Assembly: GCA_026075535.2 (NCBI GenBank) | Contig: AP026548.1 | Span: forward strand, 806,001-870,000 | Length of the DNA: 64,000 nucleotides | Direction of reading: 5' to 3' | Source: Tricholoma matsutake | Lineage: Eukaryota > Basidiomycota > Agaricomycetes > Agaricales > Tricholomataceae | Shown: piece by piece, positions 1-11,382 of the stretch | How the letters are laid out: every line of letters begins with the position of its first letter | How positions within the stretch are numbered: position 1 is the first letter of the stretch | Program-made: the position numbers and the translations under genes | Notes under the pieces: model-generated | The model's input: only the letters and a program-made list of their open reading frames with translations | The model's database searches: none | Told to the model about the DNA's origin: nothing

Positions 1-767
1 CTGAATTGGACCAGAAAAGACTGGACCAAAGGTCTATTTATGGACTGGTCTTTTGCAGTCCAGTTGCTGGTCTTTCATTTTAAAAAATATAGTAGGACTG
101 ATGAAAAACCAGTTTAAACTGGTTACAACTGGTCTTTTGTCCCAAAGTGTGTTTGACCTTACGCCCACACATATTTACTTCATATTCGGTCCCTATATCA
201 TCAAAAATGGTTAAGAATTGGTTGAGATATGACCAAAAACATTTTTGTATGAGTATTTTGTTGTATCAGAGCATTGCTTATTACCTTGAGCTATAATTTT
301 TTTTGTACAGCTATATGACATCATAAATATAACAACAACACACCTAACCATCTGTACCATGTGATTTTACTGATTCAATAGCCCAAATGAGTTGTGACTA
401 CAAACTACAAATTACCAACTATAAACCACAACTTGAATGCATGTCCTTTCAGTTTTGGCCATGTCTCAGTCAAATCTTGGCAGAATTCCTTAAAAGTTGG
501 ACCAATCTACAGGAAATTACAATATCTATCTGCAAGTTTAATATATATATAAGGTATTAATTATAATTATTGAGATAATTATGGGTTATTTCCTATGAAA
601 GATTTTATGACAAAAGACCAGTCCAAACCAGTTTTTTTTTGGTCCATGGACTGATTAGGACTGGTCCTAAATGGTCCGGTTGTGGTCCCCCAATGTCTGG
701 GTTGGTCCTAGACCAGTTTCCCCATTTGGAAGTCAAAAACCAGACCAGACTGGACCTTTAAACACTA
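1..767 (-). mobile_element. Non-autonomous hAT-like element, copy A (cut by window edge)
   Basis: This is the reverse-complement relative of the complete element at 12507-13344. Shared blocks run along nearly the whole length, including the TGACATCATAA-type stretch near 320, the ACAAACTACAAATTACAA stretch near 400, and the repeated ACTGGTC/GACCAGT half-sites at both ends. The right terminus at 752-767 ends GGACCTTTAAACACTA, matching the family terminus TAGTGTTTAAAGGTCC. The left terminus lies just outside the window, so the target duplication cannot be tested. No open reading frame of note; it must rely on a transposase in trans. Confidence 0.85.
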
Positions 768-917
768 GCTTTGAGGACCTTCTGGGCCCCTCCAAGCAGA
801 TGTCAAAGGAAAAACTGCACAATAGAATGGTCAGGCATTACATACTACAGTACATATTTGTCTCTCACATATGGTACACCACAATGGAGAATAAATGGGA
901 AAAAAAATCCAACCCAA

Positions 918-1224
918 TTACACTCCAAATATCCTCTTAAGTCCACCTTGAACTTTAGCTCATCCTCTCTGGGAATTCCCCAGACCTCTGATCTTCCTCT
1001 TTACCTTTGTCTTGAAATTAGGACACTTGACAAGGAGAAGGGTGCAACTTCTTATAAGTTGAAGCCAAGTCCTTTCTGTCCCTACACTTGGTACGGCACA
1101 TCAAGTAAACCTTGCCCAGAATCCCGTTGGGTTTCCTCTCCTGCTCAATCAATCCTTATCAACTTCTACCATCCGGGTACAACTGGAAATCCAATGACTT
1201 CCTCCCCCCAGCCCAGAACTTAAC
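918..1224 (-). repeat. LTR-like repeat, reverse copy 1
   Basis: About 300 bp that reappear in the other orientation at 1929-2235 and, truncated, at 9364-9530. In the + orientation of the other copies the unit starts TGTTAAGTTCTGAGCTGAAC; here it therefore ends in TTAACA at 1224. A TG...-type start suggests a solo LTR. The far boundary is not clear because similarity fades near 918. It interrupts the Copia-A reverse transcriptase that resumes at 1225. Bases 768-917 show nothing I recognise. Confidence 0.55.
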
Positions 1225-1928
1225 AGGTCTATAGCTTGCCATTCTGAGGATAAAATGTTCTTCATATGTTCTATCATCACATTAGATGATGCAAAGAGAA
1301 GCGAGTCATCAATCCAGACAGCCATAATTCTGATGTTGTCTCCATCCCATCATATGTAAATGCAAGAATCCATGAGTAAGTGTTTGTAGCCGTGAGACTT
1401 GAGTTTTTCATCAGGCTGCTTATTCCATTCTCTCCCAGCTTGTTTTAGGCTGTAGAGAGTCTTGACCAGCCAACATACTTGGCCCATTTCATTCTCACAT
1501 CCCTCAGGTTGATGCATGTAAATTTCTTCTTGTAAAATGCCATTCAGGTAAGCCCCCTTGACATCCATCTGTTGCAATTGGAGTTTCTTTATAGGTACAA
1601 GGGCAAGAATTGCATGCAACATATCCATCCTAACAACAGGCAAATAGGTTTCCATATAATTGTAACCTGGCTGCTGTGCACATCCTTTTGCTACCAGTCT
1701 TGCTCATTTCCTAATTTCGTCCCCCTGGTTATCTCTTTTCTTAATAAAGATTCATTTATTGGAGATAGGGACTGCATTTGGAGGTTTCTACAAGTTCCCA
1801 AGTGCCCATCTCCTTCAGCAAATCCAACTCTTCCTTCATGGCTATTTGCCACTCTGGCCACTCTGGGGAGTTCCAAGCATCCTTTAGGCTGGTAAGTTCA
1901 TCTCCAGCGATTATTGTGTATACATATG
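1225..1928 (-). pseudogene. Copia-A reverse transcriptase fragment
   Basis: Ty1/Copia pol remnant read on the minus strand. The sequence shows the RT blocks DVKGAYLNGILQEEIYM, LYSLKQAGREWN and, near 1290-1330, the active-site region VWIDDSLLFASS, where one frame change separates it from the main block. Upstream residues (about 1691-1876) correspond to the region before the RT core, with stops and frameshifts. The piece is bounded by LTR-like repeats of another element on both sides. Its gag and integrase parts lie at 9531-11231, so later insertions between 1929 and 9530 split the element. Not functional. Confidence 0.8.
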
Positions 1929-2235
1929 TTAAGTTCTGAGCTGAACAAATGAAGTCATCAGATTTCCAGTTGTACCTGGGCAGTAGAGTTGATAAGGGAA
2001 GGATAGAACAGGGGAGGGAACCTGACAGGATTCTGGGGCAAGGTTCACTTGATGTGCTGTACCAAGTGTGGGGAACAGAAAGGACTTGGCTTCAACTTAT
2101 AAGAAGTTGTGCCCTTCTCCTCGTCAAGTGTCCTAATTTCAAGACAAGGGTAAGGGGGATGATCAGAGGTCTGGAGATTTTCTGAAAAGGATGAGCTAAA
2201 GTTTGAGATGGACTTAGGAGAATATTGGGAGTGTA
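1929..2235 (+). repeat. LTR-like repeat, forward copy 2
   Basis: Direct relative of 9364-9530 and inverted relative of 918-1224. Starts TGTTAAGTTCTGAGC and continues with the shared block CAAGTGTGGGGAACAGAAAGG. Because copies 2 and 3 are direct repeats on either side of Gypsy-A, they may be its LTRs, but the right copy stops early at 9530, so this is a guess. Bases 2236-2390 carry no feature I can name. Confidence 0.5.
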
Positions 2236-2398
2236 ACTGGGTTGGAATTAAGAGGGTAACTTTGTCAATTTACAAACTGTCTGATACAAGATGAAAGTAG
2301 CTAGCTTAAATACTAAGGGCTGGAGGTGATCAGAGTTTCCAAGGCTGTGATAATTTGCAAACCAGCCCCTGAGGCAAATATTCTGAAACTGTTTCATT

Positions 2399-3723
2399 TA
2401 GTGTTTAAAAGTCCGGTCCGGTCCGGTTTTTTTGACCACAACAGGGGCAACCGTGGACCGGACCGGTTGCTTACATGCTCAAAATCAAGGCAACTGAAGA
2501 CCGGACTGGGGTAAACCGGTTCTACTCGGTTGCCTCACGGTTGCCAAACCGGTTTAAAACCGGTCCATACATAGACTGGTCCTGACCAGTTCACAACCGG
2601 TCAGGACCGACTATTTGTACACTAATATACATGTCTCGAAGTAACATATTTCAATAACTAGTAGTAATAATAGAAGTAAACACTACTGACAAAATCATAA
2701 ATGAATGGCTAGACCATGTGGCTAGTGCTTTGGGGTGTGTGTATATATCATATATATAGTGTCTATTCAAAGTTTACAAAAGGATCGGTTGAGCCATTAT
2801 TGAATTACAGTACTATGGAGTTCTGAGAGGAATGAGGAGGAAGGGTTGCTTACCATGAATGAATGACTGCACCGTTTAACTAGCGCTTTGGGGAGAGCAT
2901 ATATATACTATATGTTGTGTATAATCCAAGTTTACGAAATGATCGGATGAGCTGTTATTGAAGTACAGTACTATGGAGTTCTGAGAGGAATGAGGAGGAA
3001 GGGTTGCTTACCATAAATGAATGACTTCACCATTCAGCTAGCTATTTGGGGAGAATATATATATACTATATATTGTGTCTAATCCAGGTTTACGAAAGGA
3101 TTGGTTGAGCCGTTATTGAATTACAGTACTATGTAGTTCTGAGAGGAATGAGGAGGAAGGGTTGCTTACCATAAATGTATTACTGCACCGTTTGACTAGC
3201 GCTTTAGGGAGAACATATATATACTATATGTTGTGTATAATCCAAGTTTACAAGAGAATCAGGTGAGCCATTATTTAATTACAGTGCTACAGAGTTTTGA
3301 GAGGAATGAGGAGGAAGGGTGTTTACCATGAATGAACCACTGCACCATTCAACTAGTGCATTTGGGTGGATGTAGATATACTCTATACAGTGTGGAATCC
3401 TGGTTTATGGACATAGCTGTTAAGGCATTACAATCCTACAATAACTTATTTGGTCACTCAGTGCCAGCACTCAGATTACTTGTATCAAATATAATCTATT
3501 GATCACTTACCTTAGCAGCACATCAAATTATGATCAAAGACCAGTTGCAACTGGTTGCAACCAGTCTTTACCTGGTCCATAATTATTTGAAAAACTACAC
3601 AACCGGCGACCGGACCAGTCCACAACCACTGCTGCAGAACCTGTGAGACAGACCGGACCGCGGTTGGGTCCGGTTCGGTTGCCAGTTTTTTTTTGGTCCA
3701 TGCAACTGGACTTTCAAACACTA
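2399..3723. mobile_element. Non-autonomous hAT-like element, copy B, with 8-bp TSD
   Basis: Complete element of 1325 bp. Left end TAGTGTTTAAAAGTCC at 2399, right end GGACTTTCAAACACTA at 3723. It is flanked by a perfect 8-bp duplication GTTTCATT at 2391-2398 and 3724-3731. Eight-base duplications and TAGTG ends are typical of the hAT superfamily. Both ends are crowded with GGTCCGG/CCGGACC half-sites. The centre holds a 158-bp tandem array (separate entry). No coding capacity. Confidence 0.92.
2690..3400. repeat. 158-bp tandem repeat inside hAT-like copy B
   Basis: The block GAGAGGAATGAGGAGGAAGG starts at 2825, 2983, 3141 and 3299, an exact 158-bp period. Each unit also contains a TATATA-rich stretch and the block TTGAATTACAGTACTATG. 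About 4.5 units are present. Copies A, C and D of the family lack this array, so it is private to this copy. Confidence 0.9.
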
Positions 3724-3989
3724 GTTTCATTGAATTGGAAATGAGAGAATTTCATCTCTAGGCAGTGCTGCTGATAGGAGGTGGGCTGTGATGCAAGATG
3801 GCCAGGAAAGGTGGTGGAAAACGATTGGAATTCTGGTTGGGGAATCAGTCTTGACAGTATTTCCCCCTTAGTGCCGAGCCTAAGAGGCATGTGAAGGTTC
3901 AAATCCAAATCAGGAAATTGTTTTTGTTGATTTTGATGGGGTTCCCAGGTCTTCCTACAACCACCACCACCACCACCCCTTTGACAAAC

Positions 3990-4707
3990 ATGTCCTCCAT
4001 CCCCTTGCACATGGAAGAGATAGCAGCCCTCAAGGCCCAACAAGAGAAGTTGGTGGAGGAGCTTCAGCTTGAAGAGGAGGCAAGGGAGGCAGAGGAATGC
4101 CAGGTAGCAGAGGAGGCTGCCACCAAGAGGGCAGAAAAAAAGCCAGGAAGGTGGAGCTGGAAGAGGCTGAGGGGAGTGCCTCCCCCAAGAAGAAGGCAAA
4201 AAGAAAGGCATGGGCAGAGGTGGCAGAAATGAAGACCCTTGTGCGGCTACAGGCTGCTATTTCATGTAAAAGGTGAGTTCCCCATTATTATCATTGCAAT
4301 TCCATGCTGACTTCTAGTAGATGTTCTTCCCAAAAGTTGTCGTGTTTCCAGATGGGAACCCAGGGTCACGTGTGCAAGCCTTGTATGAAGGCAAAGCACA
4401 AGTGTGAGGAGGTAGTGTGGGAGGGTCAGGAGTTGCCAGCAGGAAACAGGCTGGCAAACAATGAAGGGGTGATGGACCTGCTGAGGGAGTTGGTGGGGCA
4501 GTGAAAGGGGTGAGGAAAGAACTCTGGGAGCTCCAGGAGCTCTGGGTCATTAGCAAGGGAGTTTTGGCCCTCCAGGACTCGATGACAGATATCTAGAGGG
4601 CCTTGGATCCAGACTGGAGGCAGGGGTCTGAGGAGGAAGAAGAGGATGAAGAGGAAGAGGAGGAAGAGTTTGAGGTGCAGGGGGCTGGCAGAGAAAGCAG
4701 AGGGTGA
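3990..4707 (+). pseudogene. Zinc-cluster / coiled-coil protein pseudogene
   Basis: The ATG at 3990 opens MSSIPLHMEEIAALKAQQEK, followed by a Glu/Lys-rich coiled coil. A GT-AG intron of 48 nt (4273-4320) joins SCKR to CSSQKLSC. Across the junction the Cys pattern is C-x2-C-x5-C, then after 11 residues C-x2-C-x5-C in CKPCMKAKHKC. This resembles a fungal Zn2Cys6-like cluster, so nucleic-acid binding is likely, though not shown. An acidic Glu-run tail (about 4630-4680) ends at TGA 4705-4707. One extra A in the poly-A run near 4135, a second frame change near 4505 and a TAG near 4600 break it. It converges on Gypsy-A pol, 108 bp away. A relative sits in the KDZ transposon (19562-21360). Confidence 0.65.
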
Positions 4708-6937
4708 GGGAGTGAGGGAGGAGTAGGGATCCAGCAGGGATCTGGGACATTAGTTTTTTTCTTTCTTTCTTTTAATTTTAAAATGAATGGAGTTAGACTT
4801 TGGAATGAAAGAACATTAAGTGGGAAGAGGTCTGGGTTTTTTTGGGTAGCAAGTGTGAAAGTCTGTGATGAGTTCCTGTGCATGATTGAGTTCTGTAGTG
4901 GGAAGCCAGAAGGTTTCTTCGTCGGTTCCTTGGTAACCTTCCCACTGCATGAAATAGAGTAACTTGCATTGGCAATGGTTGTTGATTTTTGAGCCAAGGA
5001 TTTCTGCAATCTCATACTCCAGTTTGTTGTCTATAATGACCAGAGGTGGTGGAGGTTGGATATGATTAGGAACTGTGTTGGGAGTGTCTTCTTCCAGTTG
5101 GGAGAGATGGAACACAGGATGGAAAGCCCAGAGGTGATCCAGAAGTCAAAGGGTAACCAAGTGAGTATCCAGATGGGCAACAATTTTGAAAGGACCATAG
5201 AACTTCTCTGAAAGTTTCTTAGAGGGTCAGGTAGTGTGTATGTGTTTGCCTTTGACAAAAGCATAGTCACCAATATCAAAGTCAGGAGTGGGAGCCCAAC
5301 ATTTGTCTGCAGGACTTCTGTGCTTCTGTGAGTTGTTTCTGGAGTTCCTGGTGGAGGTCATCAAGATTGAACCCAAAATAGTGCACACATTGTGAGGCTA
5401 GTTTGTGCTCTGGGAAAACCGTGATGTTTGGGTGGTAACCCTTGTTGGCCAAGAAGGGTGAAACTCCAGTGGAAGCCAAGGGAGCATTGTTGTAGATGAA
5501 TTCCCCCAAAGGTAATAGCTGGGACCAGTTATCCTGTTGGTAGTTGCAGAAAATTCTCAAGTACTGTTTGAGGGTCTGGTTGAGGCACTCAGTCTGTCCA
5601 TTCCCTTCTGGATGAGAACCTGAAGTGAAGTGGATTTTTATGTCCAGGGCCTGTCCGAGAGAGCAGAAGAAATGGGAAATGAACTTGGAACCCTGGCTGC
5701 ATGTGATGTGAGAAGGAACACTGTGTTTGGAGAAAACATGCATGATGAATAGATTAGCAAGTTCTTGTACTGTGATTTCATTTACTGTGGGGATGAAGAT
5801 GCCCTGTTTGGAGAGTTGGTCTACAATGACCAGAATGGCAGTGTGTCCATCAGAATCTGGTAACTGTTCAATGAAGTCCATTGAGATCAAGTTCCAAGGC
5901 CTTTCCAGAACTGGAAGTTGCTTCAAAAATCTGTAGGGCTTGTGTTGGGGTGATTTGGAGTGTTTGCACATAGTACAAGACTTGCAAAAGTCCTGCACAA
6001 AGGTGTGGAGGTTGGGCCAAATGTAATCACATTGGATGAGTTGAAGGGTTTTGTTTTGCCCATAGTGACCTGAGAGAATGTGGTCATGCTTGTATTGTAA
6101 GACTTTAAGATGGAGGTCCATGACATCCAGGACATAAATCTGGTTGAAGTGGCAGAGAAGTCCACTGTCATCTAGAGAAGTGCATCTGGTTTTGCCCCTA
6201 GTTTTCCAGGGCAGAAACGAATGGCGAGGTTTAGCTGTGAGAGGTATTCTGACCACTGAGCTTGTCAATGAGTAAGGAGTTTCATGGTGCTGAAGTATTC
6301 CAGGTTTTTGTGATCCATGACCATGTCTACCAGATTTCTGGAACCTTCAAGGTACTGTTGCCAGTGTTTGAAGGCTTCAAAGATAGCCAAGAGTTGCTTG
6401 TTGTGTGTCATAGTTCAGTTCAGCAGGGTTGAAGGAGTGGGAGTGGAATGCTACTGGATGAATTTCTCCATCCAGAGTATAGATGGAAAGGATAGCTGCC
6501 AGGGTGTAGTCTGAAGCATCTGTCTCCAGAATAATGTGGGAGTCTGGTAGCCATTGAGTGAGTACTGGGGCATGGGTAAATTCTTTTTTTAATTTGTTGA
6601 AGGCTTCTTGAAATTTCTTGCCAAAGTCCCATGGCACATGTTTCCAGGTAAGTCTGGTGAGAGGGATGATGATGTCAGAATATCCATGGATAAAGCATTG
6701 GTAGAAGTTGCAGAATCCAAGGAAGGATTGAATATCCTTATCCTTTCAAGGTCCAGGCCAGTCAAGGATGGTCTTGACTTTATCTTTGGACATCTGGAGC
6801 CCATCAGGAGAGAGAATGAACCCCAAGTATTCCATGCTGTCTTTGTGGAGCTCACATTTCTGTGGAGCAGCATAGAGCCCATTTTTCCGGAGTCTCTGAA
6901 GAACTTCCTTGATGTGAGCCTTATGTTGACTCATGTT

Positions 6938-7000
6938 GTTGGAGTAGATTAGGATATTGTTGGAGTAGATTAGGATATTGTTGGAGTAGATTAAGATATT
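6938..7000 (-). repeat. 21-bp triplication in the RT active site
   Basis: Three adjacent 21-bp units GTTGGAGTAGATTAGGATAT(T) at 6938-6958, 6959-6979 and 6980-7000, the third with one change. On the coding strand they give NILIYSN three times straight after the YLNN catalytic turn. The reading frame is kept, but the RT palm would gain 14 residues. Confidence 0.95.
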
Positions 7001-7212
7001 GTTGAGGTAGACAATGATGCTGACATCTAGAAGGTCACTGAAGATGTCATTCATGAGGTGCTGGAAGGCTGCAGGTGCATTGGAGAGCCCAAATGGAACC
7101 ACCAGCCATTCAAAAGAGCTGTAACACATGCAAAAAGTGGTTTTCCATTCATCTCCCTCAGCAATGCAAATTAAGTGATAGGCATGCTGGAGGTCAATTT
7201 TGGTGAACATGC

Positions 7213-8187
7213 TGATGATACTCAACCTGGAAACCCAAACAAAACACCTAAAAGGGTCCTATTTGGTATAACACAGGTCAGAGGAAGGTTGTGATTGGTT
7301 CTAAACTTTCACCAATCTCCAATAATAACAAACTAGATGATCTGAACAAAGTTTGAGATGTTGCAATATTTTTAGGGATTGTGAAATGGACTGCAAAGAT
7401 ATTGGTGAGTGATGGAAAGGTTGATAAATGATGCGAGAGGTGAGCAATGATGAATACAAGAGGATGATGATAATATCGAGAGGCAAAATAAGGATGAACA
7501 AGTTTTGATGAAATCCAAAGAATTTTCAGACTAAAACTTGTGACTCAAACAATGAGAAGAGAGTTTTTAGCTCTCCACTACTGATACTATCCCTGGGGGG
7601 ATGCTTCCCTTGTTATTCATTATGGATAATACAAGGTTTTGTAGGTTGAAAAGAGATAGTACCAAAAAGGCAATAGTGGGCATGTGGAGAACATGAGGCA
7701 AAAGGATACATATGGACTTCAGGGATGAAGTGATAACCAATATGGAACAACAACCACGAGTCTAGGGAGTGGGGGAGACAATAAATTGAAATATAGACTG
7801 TCCTTTTGTTCTAGAATTGGCTAAATATTGCAAATATCACAGAAATATCACAAAACATTGTGATGCACCTCAAGGTGATGTGTGCTGCATGAATATAGCC
7901 AAAATGTGGTTCGTCAAAGTTGATTATGTAAAGGGGAAGTGATGGGAAGCATGTGAAGTGTTGGGGGCCCATGCTGAAGTGTGCAAAGTAGAAACTAAAA
8001 ATGCAAAATCTTTGAAATGTCCGAAATTTGATTGGAAGCTTGCGAAATAGTTGAAAAAAGTTTGAAAGATGCTGAAAATAGATGCGAAATGATTGAGGGG
8101 TAATTGTGAATGTCTGTGGCTATGTGTTGACTATCTGTGAATTCACAAAATCAATTTCTGAGCTTGTACTGGCTGGTGGACCTATCA
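7213..8187 (+). mobile_element. Solo-LTR-like insertion, copy 1
   Basis: 975 bp starting TGATGATACTCAACC and ending GGTGGACCTATCA. Relatives are at 36501-37527 and 42576-43578, all in the same orientation and each inside an older element. ACATG is duplicated at 7207-7211 and 8188-8192, with one extra C before the TG. TG...CA ends, a 4-5 bp duplication and no reading frame suggest a solo LTR. The internal element is not in this window. Confidence 0.7.
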
Positions 8188-8652
8188 ACATGGGCTTTTC
8201 CCAGAGAGTCCAGAAGATCTGAGATTAGTGGAAGTGGGTAGCAGTCCTTCTTTGAGATGTGGTTGAGTCCCCAGTAGTCAATGCATAATTCGAAACTTCC
8301 ATCCTTTTTCTTGACAAAGAGTATAGGAGTGCCATGAGGGGATTTGGAGGGGTGGATGAAGCCCAAACAGGTGTTCTCTTCAATGAATATTTGCAGAGCT
8401 TCCAGTTCAGAGGGTGAGAGGGAGTACATGCAACCTGGAGGGGGGGGGAGCATTATCCTCCATCTCTATCTTGAGGTCATAGAAATGGTGTGGAGGATCT
8501 CCAGATGTTACAGAAGATTTAGCCTTCAGTCCTTCCAGGGAGAATGTCATCTGAAAGGCTACAGCCCCAGGGAGTTTGCTTGCACACATATAAGCAGCAG
8601 CATTGATGAAAGAGATTTCAGGAGGTATGGGTTTTGAGGATTTAGAGACCAC

Positions 8653-9112
8653 AGGGTTTCCCAGGTTTGAACCAACTAAGGGCTAACCCTTTGAGGTAGG
8701 AAAGGATGAATAGGATCTTCTTTTTGTTGGAGGCAAAAACTTGAGGACGATCATGGAAGTGAAGGTTGCACAAGACTAGGAAGTCCCAAAGTTTCCAGGG
8801 ATTGGCTCCATCAAAAGTGTCAGGATCCCAAACTTTGATCTTCTCAGTTTTAGGTGCTTGACTCTGCTGGAGGGTTCAGAGACTATCTGAGAGATTGAAG
8901 AGAGCATTGAGGAACCTATCCCCTGGGTCAGGATTTCTGCCATTGGGAGGTAGAGGATCAGCAAGGTCATCAGGTCTGCTAGGGTCATCAGGTCCACCAG
9001 GAAGTCCGTTCTCTCTACCTGGACCTTCCTCTTCAAAGGGGTTAGGTTGCCCAACATTCTCTACATGCTCAAGTGGAGTCGTATTCTGAGGGGTCTCTGG
9101 AGGCTGAGACAT
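8653..9112 (-). pseudogene. Gypsy-A gag fragment
   Basis: The ATG at 9112 begins MSQPPETPQNTTPLEH, then a Pro/Gly/Asp-rich stretch and, after an in-frame stop, the gag core VWDPDTFDGANPWKLWDFLV and ILFILSYLKGLALSWFKP. This gag core type is common in fungal chromoviruses. At about 8670-8650 gag runs straight into the end of the protease/linker. The nucleocapsid zinc knuckle and most of the protease have been lost by deletion. Confidence 0.75.
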
Positions 9113-9363
9113 GAGGTTTGCACTGATGGAGGGTGCTCCAGAACCAATTTTTCTGGAGATGTTGGATGGTCTGGTGGATGCACCAAAAGTCAAAGTGTGC
9201 CTAGGGGAAAGAAGTATAGATTGGAAGATTGCTGATAAACCTGGTACTGCGCCAGCACAGTGGGAGTTTCTTGTAGTTCATTGAGTCTGTGACTCAGTGG
9301 GAGTCATAGGAGTGTTTTAGAAGATAGAAGATGGGATGGATTTGACAAGAGAAGTGAGAGTTT

Positions 9364-9530
9364 GTAAATACTGTCAAGTTCTGAGCTGAACAAAGGAAGT
9401 CATCAGATTTCTGGTTGTACCCGGGCAGTAGAGTCAATAAGGGAAGGATCAAACAGGGGAGGGAACCCAACAGGATTCTGGGGCAAGGTTGACTTGATGT
9501 GCAATACCAAGTGTGGGGAACAGAAAGGAC
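9364..9530 (+). repeat. LTR-like repeat, truncated forward copy 3
   Basis: Starts TGTCAAGTTCTGAGCTGAAC and ends at AACAGAAAGGACT, where the Copia-A integrase reading frame resumes abruptly. Matches the first 170 or so bases of 1929-2235. Probably the outer (5') LTR piece of Gypsy-A or an independent fragment. Confidence 0.55.
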
Positions 9531-11231
9531 TGAACATTGAATGGTGACATATCTTTTAGTGTTGTCCACAAATAGCAAGTAGTATTGATTGCCATTAATA
9601 GATTTGATCATGAATTTTCCCCATAAGTCAATATGTGTCAATTCTCCAGGTTTGGGGTCTCATTTGGATGTTTTGGGTTCAACATGTTGCTTTGCCTCAG
9701 TATATGCTATGCCATCTGGCTTTGGTGACTGAATATCAACATTGAATCCATCCACTAATTTGCTGTCTAATAATTCTTAAAGTCCAGTATACCCGATATG
9801 TCTGAAACATCTGTGCCAAGTTTCCCAATTTAGAGGTGTATCATTCCCAGCAAATGTTTGATGAACATGTGACTTGTTGACATTTGGAGAGGTATGATGC
9901 AATTGTCAACTTGCATAAATGATTATCGATTTTTGTTCCATGTGCTATTGCTTTGCCATCTTGTGTAGTAAGGGTTATTTGTCCTTTTTCACATGTGTAC
10001 TTTCCTCCAGTGGCATCCCATTGCCCCAATGAAATCAAGTTATTTCACATTCTGGGCACATGTAGAACATTTTCCAAATGGAGAATGTAGAGAATGTAAT
10101 TTTGACCATTCCATGTTGAAGCTAATTCAACAGTTCCATGGCCTGCAATTTTTGCTTCTTTACCTCCTACACCTGTTATGGAAATATTTCCCGTAGGTAT
10201 GTAATCAGTAAAGGCTTCTTGCTGATGTGTTACATGAGAGGTTGTTGCTGAACCTGCTAACTGATTATAAAGGATCAAGTGCTCATCATTGCCATCAGCA
10301 TTACAGGCATCGAATGTATCAAAATTCTTCATCAAACAGGAACACAATATGTTCCTCCCCCACATTTGACTGATCATTTCTTCTGCTGCTCCCCTCACCT
10401 TTCTTCCCCTTGTTTTTATTCTTATCCTTCTTTTTCTTTTAGCAATCTTTTGTGTGGTGTCTGTATTTTCCACAATTATAACATTTATTTCCTGGGAATT
10501 TGCAGCATTTACTTGTCCAGTGCCCAGGTTTCTTGCAGTGTTCACAATATGTTTTTGTGCTGTCTTTGTGATTCTTGATGTGAGCTTCCAGAGATTTACT
10601 CGTGGCCAACTGGGTATTAACCAGATTGGTGCTACCATTTCCATTATTCCTGTTATTACTTCAATTGGCCCATATCTTGAATTCCTCCTGTATCATACTG
10701 ATAAATTGATCAGAGAACATACAGCATTTAGGATCTGGATCATTGGCATCATTGGTGTTCCCATTATAGGGGTCCACAAAGGTCTGCCAAGTCACATACA
10801 TACTAACTCAATTATACAAGACCAGAGTATATGATGGAGGGGACCTCTTGAAGCACCTTGATATGATGAAGCCCCTCTGTGACCACATTAACTGATTCCC
10901 TAACCTGGAATTCCATGTTTTGGATATGTGATTCAAGTCCACCATTTCAGGGTCTTTACCCCCCAGTGTTTGATTTGCCATATTCTCATGAGTCACCAAA
11001 AGCATGCAATACATTTCATGTGCCAGTAACATATTTGGTGATGTCACAATTGATAAAAACTCTCTGCATTCTTTCCTTCCATTCATGCCAGTTTTTGTCC
11101 ATTAAATGATCATGGTCAGACAATTTACTGACATTCAAATATTCTTTGTTTCAGATTAGTGCAATAAATTTGGGGGGTTCTGCTGTGGGTTCATCACCAT
11201 GAGCAGGTGTATCACGTAGAGCATCAGCCAT
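9531..11231 (-). pseudogene. Copia-A gag, protease and integrase N-terminus
   Basis: The gag start ATG at 11231 begins MADALRDTPAHGDEPTAEP; after a TGA, NKEYLNVSKLSDHDHLM leads to NWHEWKERMQRVFINCDI. Further on, two cysteine motifs (YCEHCKKPGHWTSKC and CYNCGKYRHHTKDC, about 10550-10440) form nucleocapsid knuckles. A pre-integrase region (LGQWDATGGKYTCEKGQI, about 10038-9985) and the integrase start THIDLWGKFMIKSINGNQYY (about 9640-9580) follow. Interrupted by stops and frameshifts and cut at 9530 by the Gypsy-A insertion; its RT lies at 1225-1928. Confidence 0.8.
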
Positions 11232-11370
11232 GTTTCCTCACTCTTTCACCCTTGAACTGAAAGGATATGCCCTAGCACTTTGTATAGAGGCTGCAAATTG
11301 TGTGCATGGGACTGGTTGTTCAGGAGCTTTGCAGGTCCAGATAATTAACTTGTTAAGCTAGATAGGGCCA

Positions 11371-11382
11371 GGGCCCATAACC
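11371..11382 (-). promoter_or_regulatory. Copia-A primer-binding site
   Basis: Directly next to the LTR, read on the minus strand: GGTTATGGGCCC. The identical dodecamer follows the 5' LTR of the intact Copia-C at 51691-51702. It complements an anticodon-loop sequence containing CAT (Met), which suggests priming by a half-tRNA of initiator Met, as known for Drosophila copia. The tRNA itself is not in this window. Confidence 0.7.

Larger units (their letters stand above)
4816..8652 (-). pseudogene. Gypsy-A pol (protease end, RT, RNase H, integrase, chromodomain)
   Basis: Reading leftwards: end of protease/linker (8652-8460); RT fingers with SPHGTPILFVKKKDGSFEL (about 8340-8290); the solo-LTR-like insertion; RT palm with VPFGLSNAPAAFQHLMNDIF (about 7100-7040); active site; RNase H (6637-6377); integrase H2C2 zinc domain and core (6268-5282); chromodomain (5115-4816, EYEIAEILGSK through WEGYQGTDEETFWLP). 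The RT active site reads YLNN instead of YLDD. In the integrase, the expected SDRG is replaced by CSQG and the expected NQTLE by NQTLK, so two of the three catalytic acids are gone. Several stops and frameshifts. Clearly dead. Confidence 0.85.
4816..9530 (-). mobile_element. Gypsy-A: decayed chromovirus-type Ty3/Gypsy element
   Basis: Minus-strand element in the order gag, RT, RNase H, integrase, chromodomain. Its outer limits are unsure. The right limit is taken at the LTR-like repeat ending at 9530, where Copia-A integrase sequence resumes. The left limit is the end of the chromodomain; a matching 3' LTR may be the repeat at 1929-2235. Bases 9113-9363 would be its 5' leader and hold nothing else I can name. 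It is inserted in Copia-A and itself contains a solo-LTR-like insertion at 7213-8187. Confidence 0.75.

Noticed and set aside
4550..5015. Ser/Pro-rich minus-strand frames
   Set aside because: Antisense to the Glu-run of the zinc-cluster pseudogene and to the Gypsy-A chromodomain.
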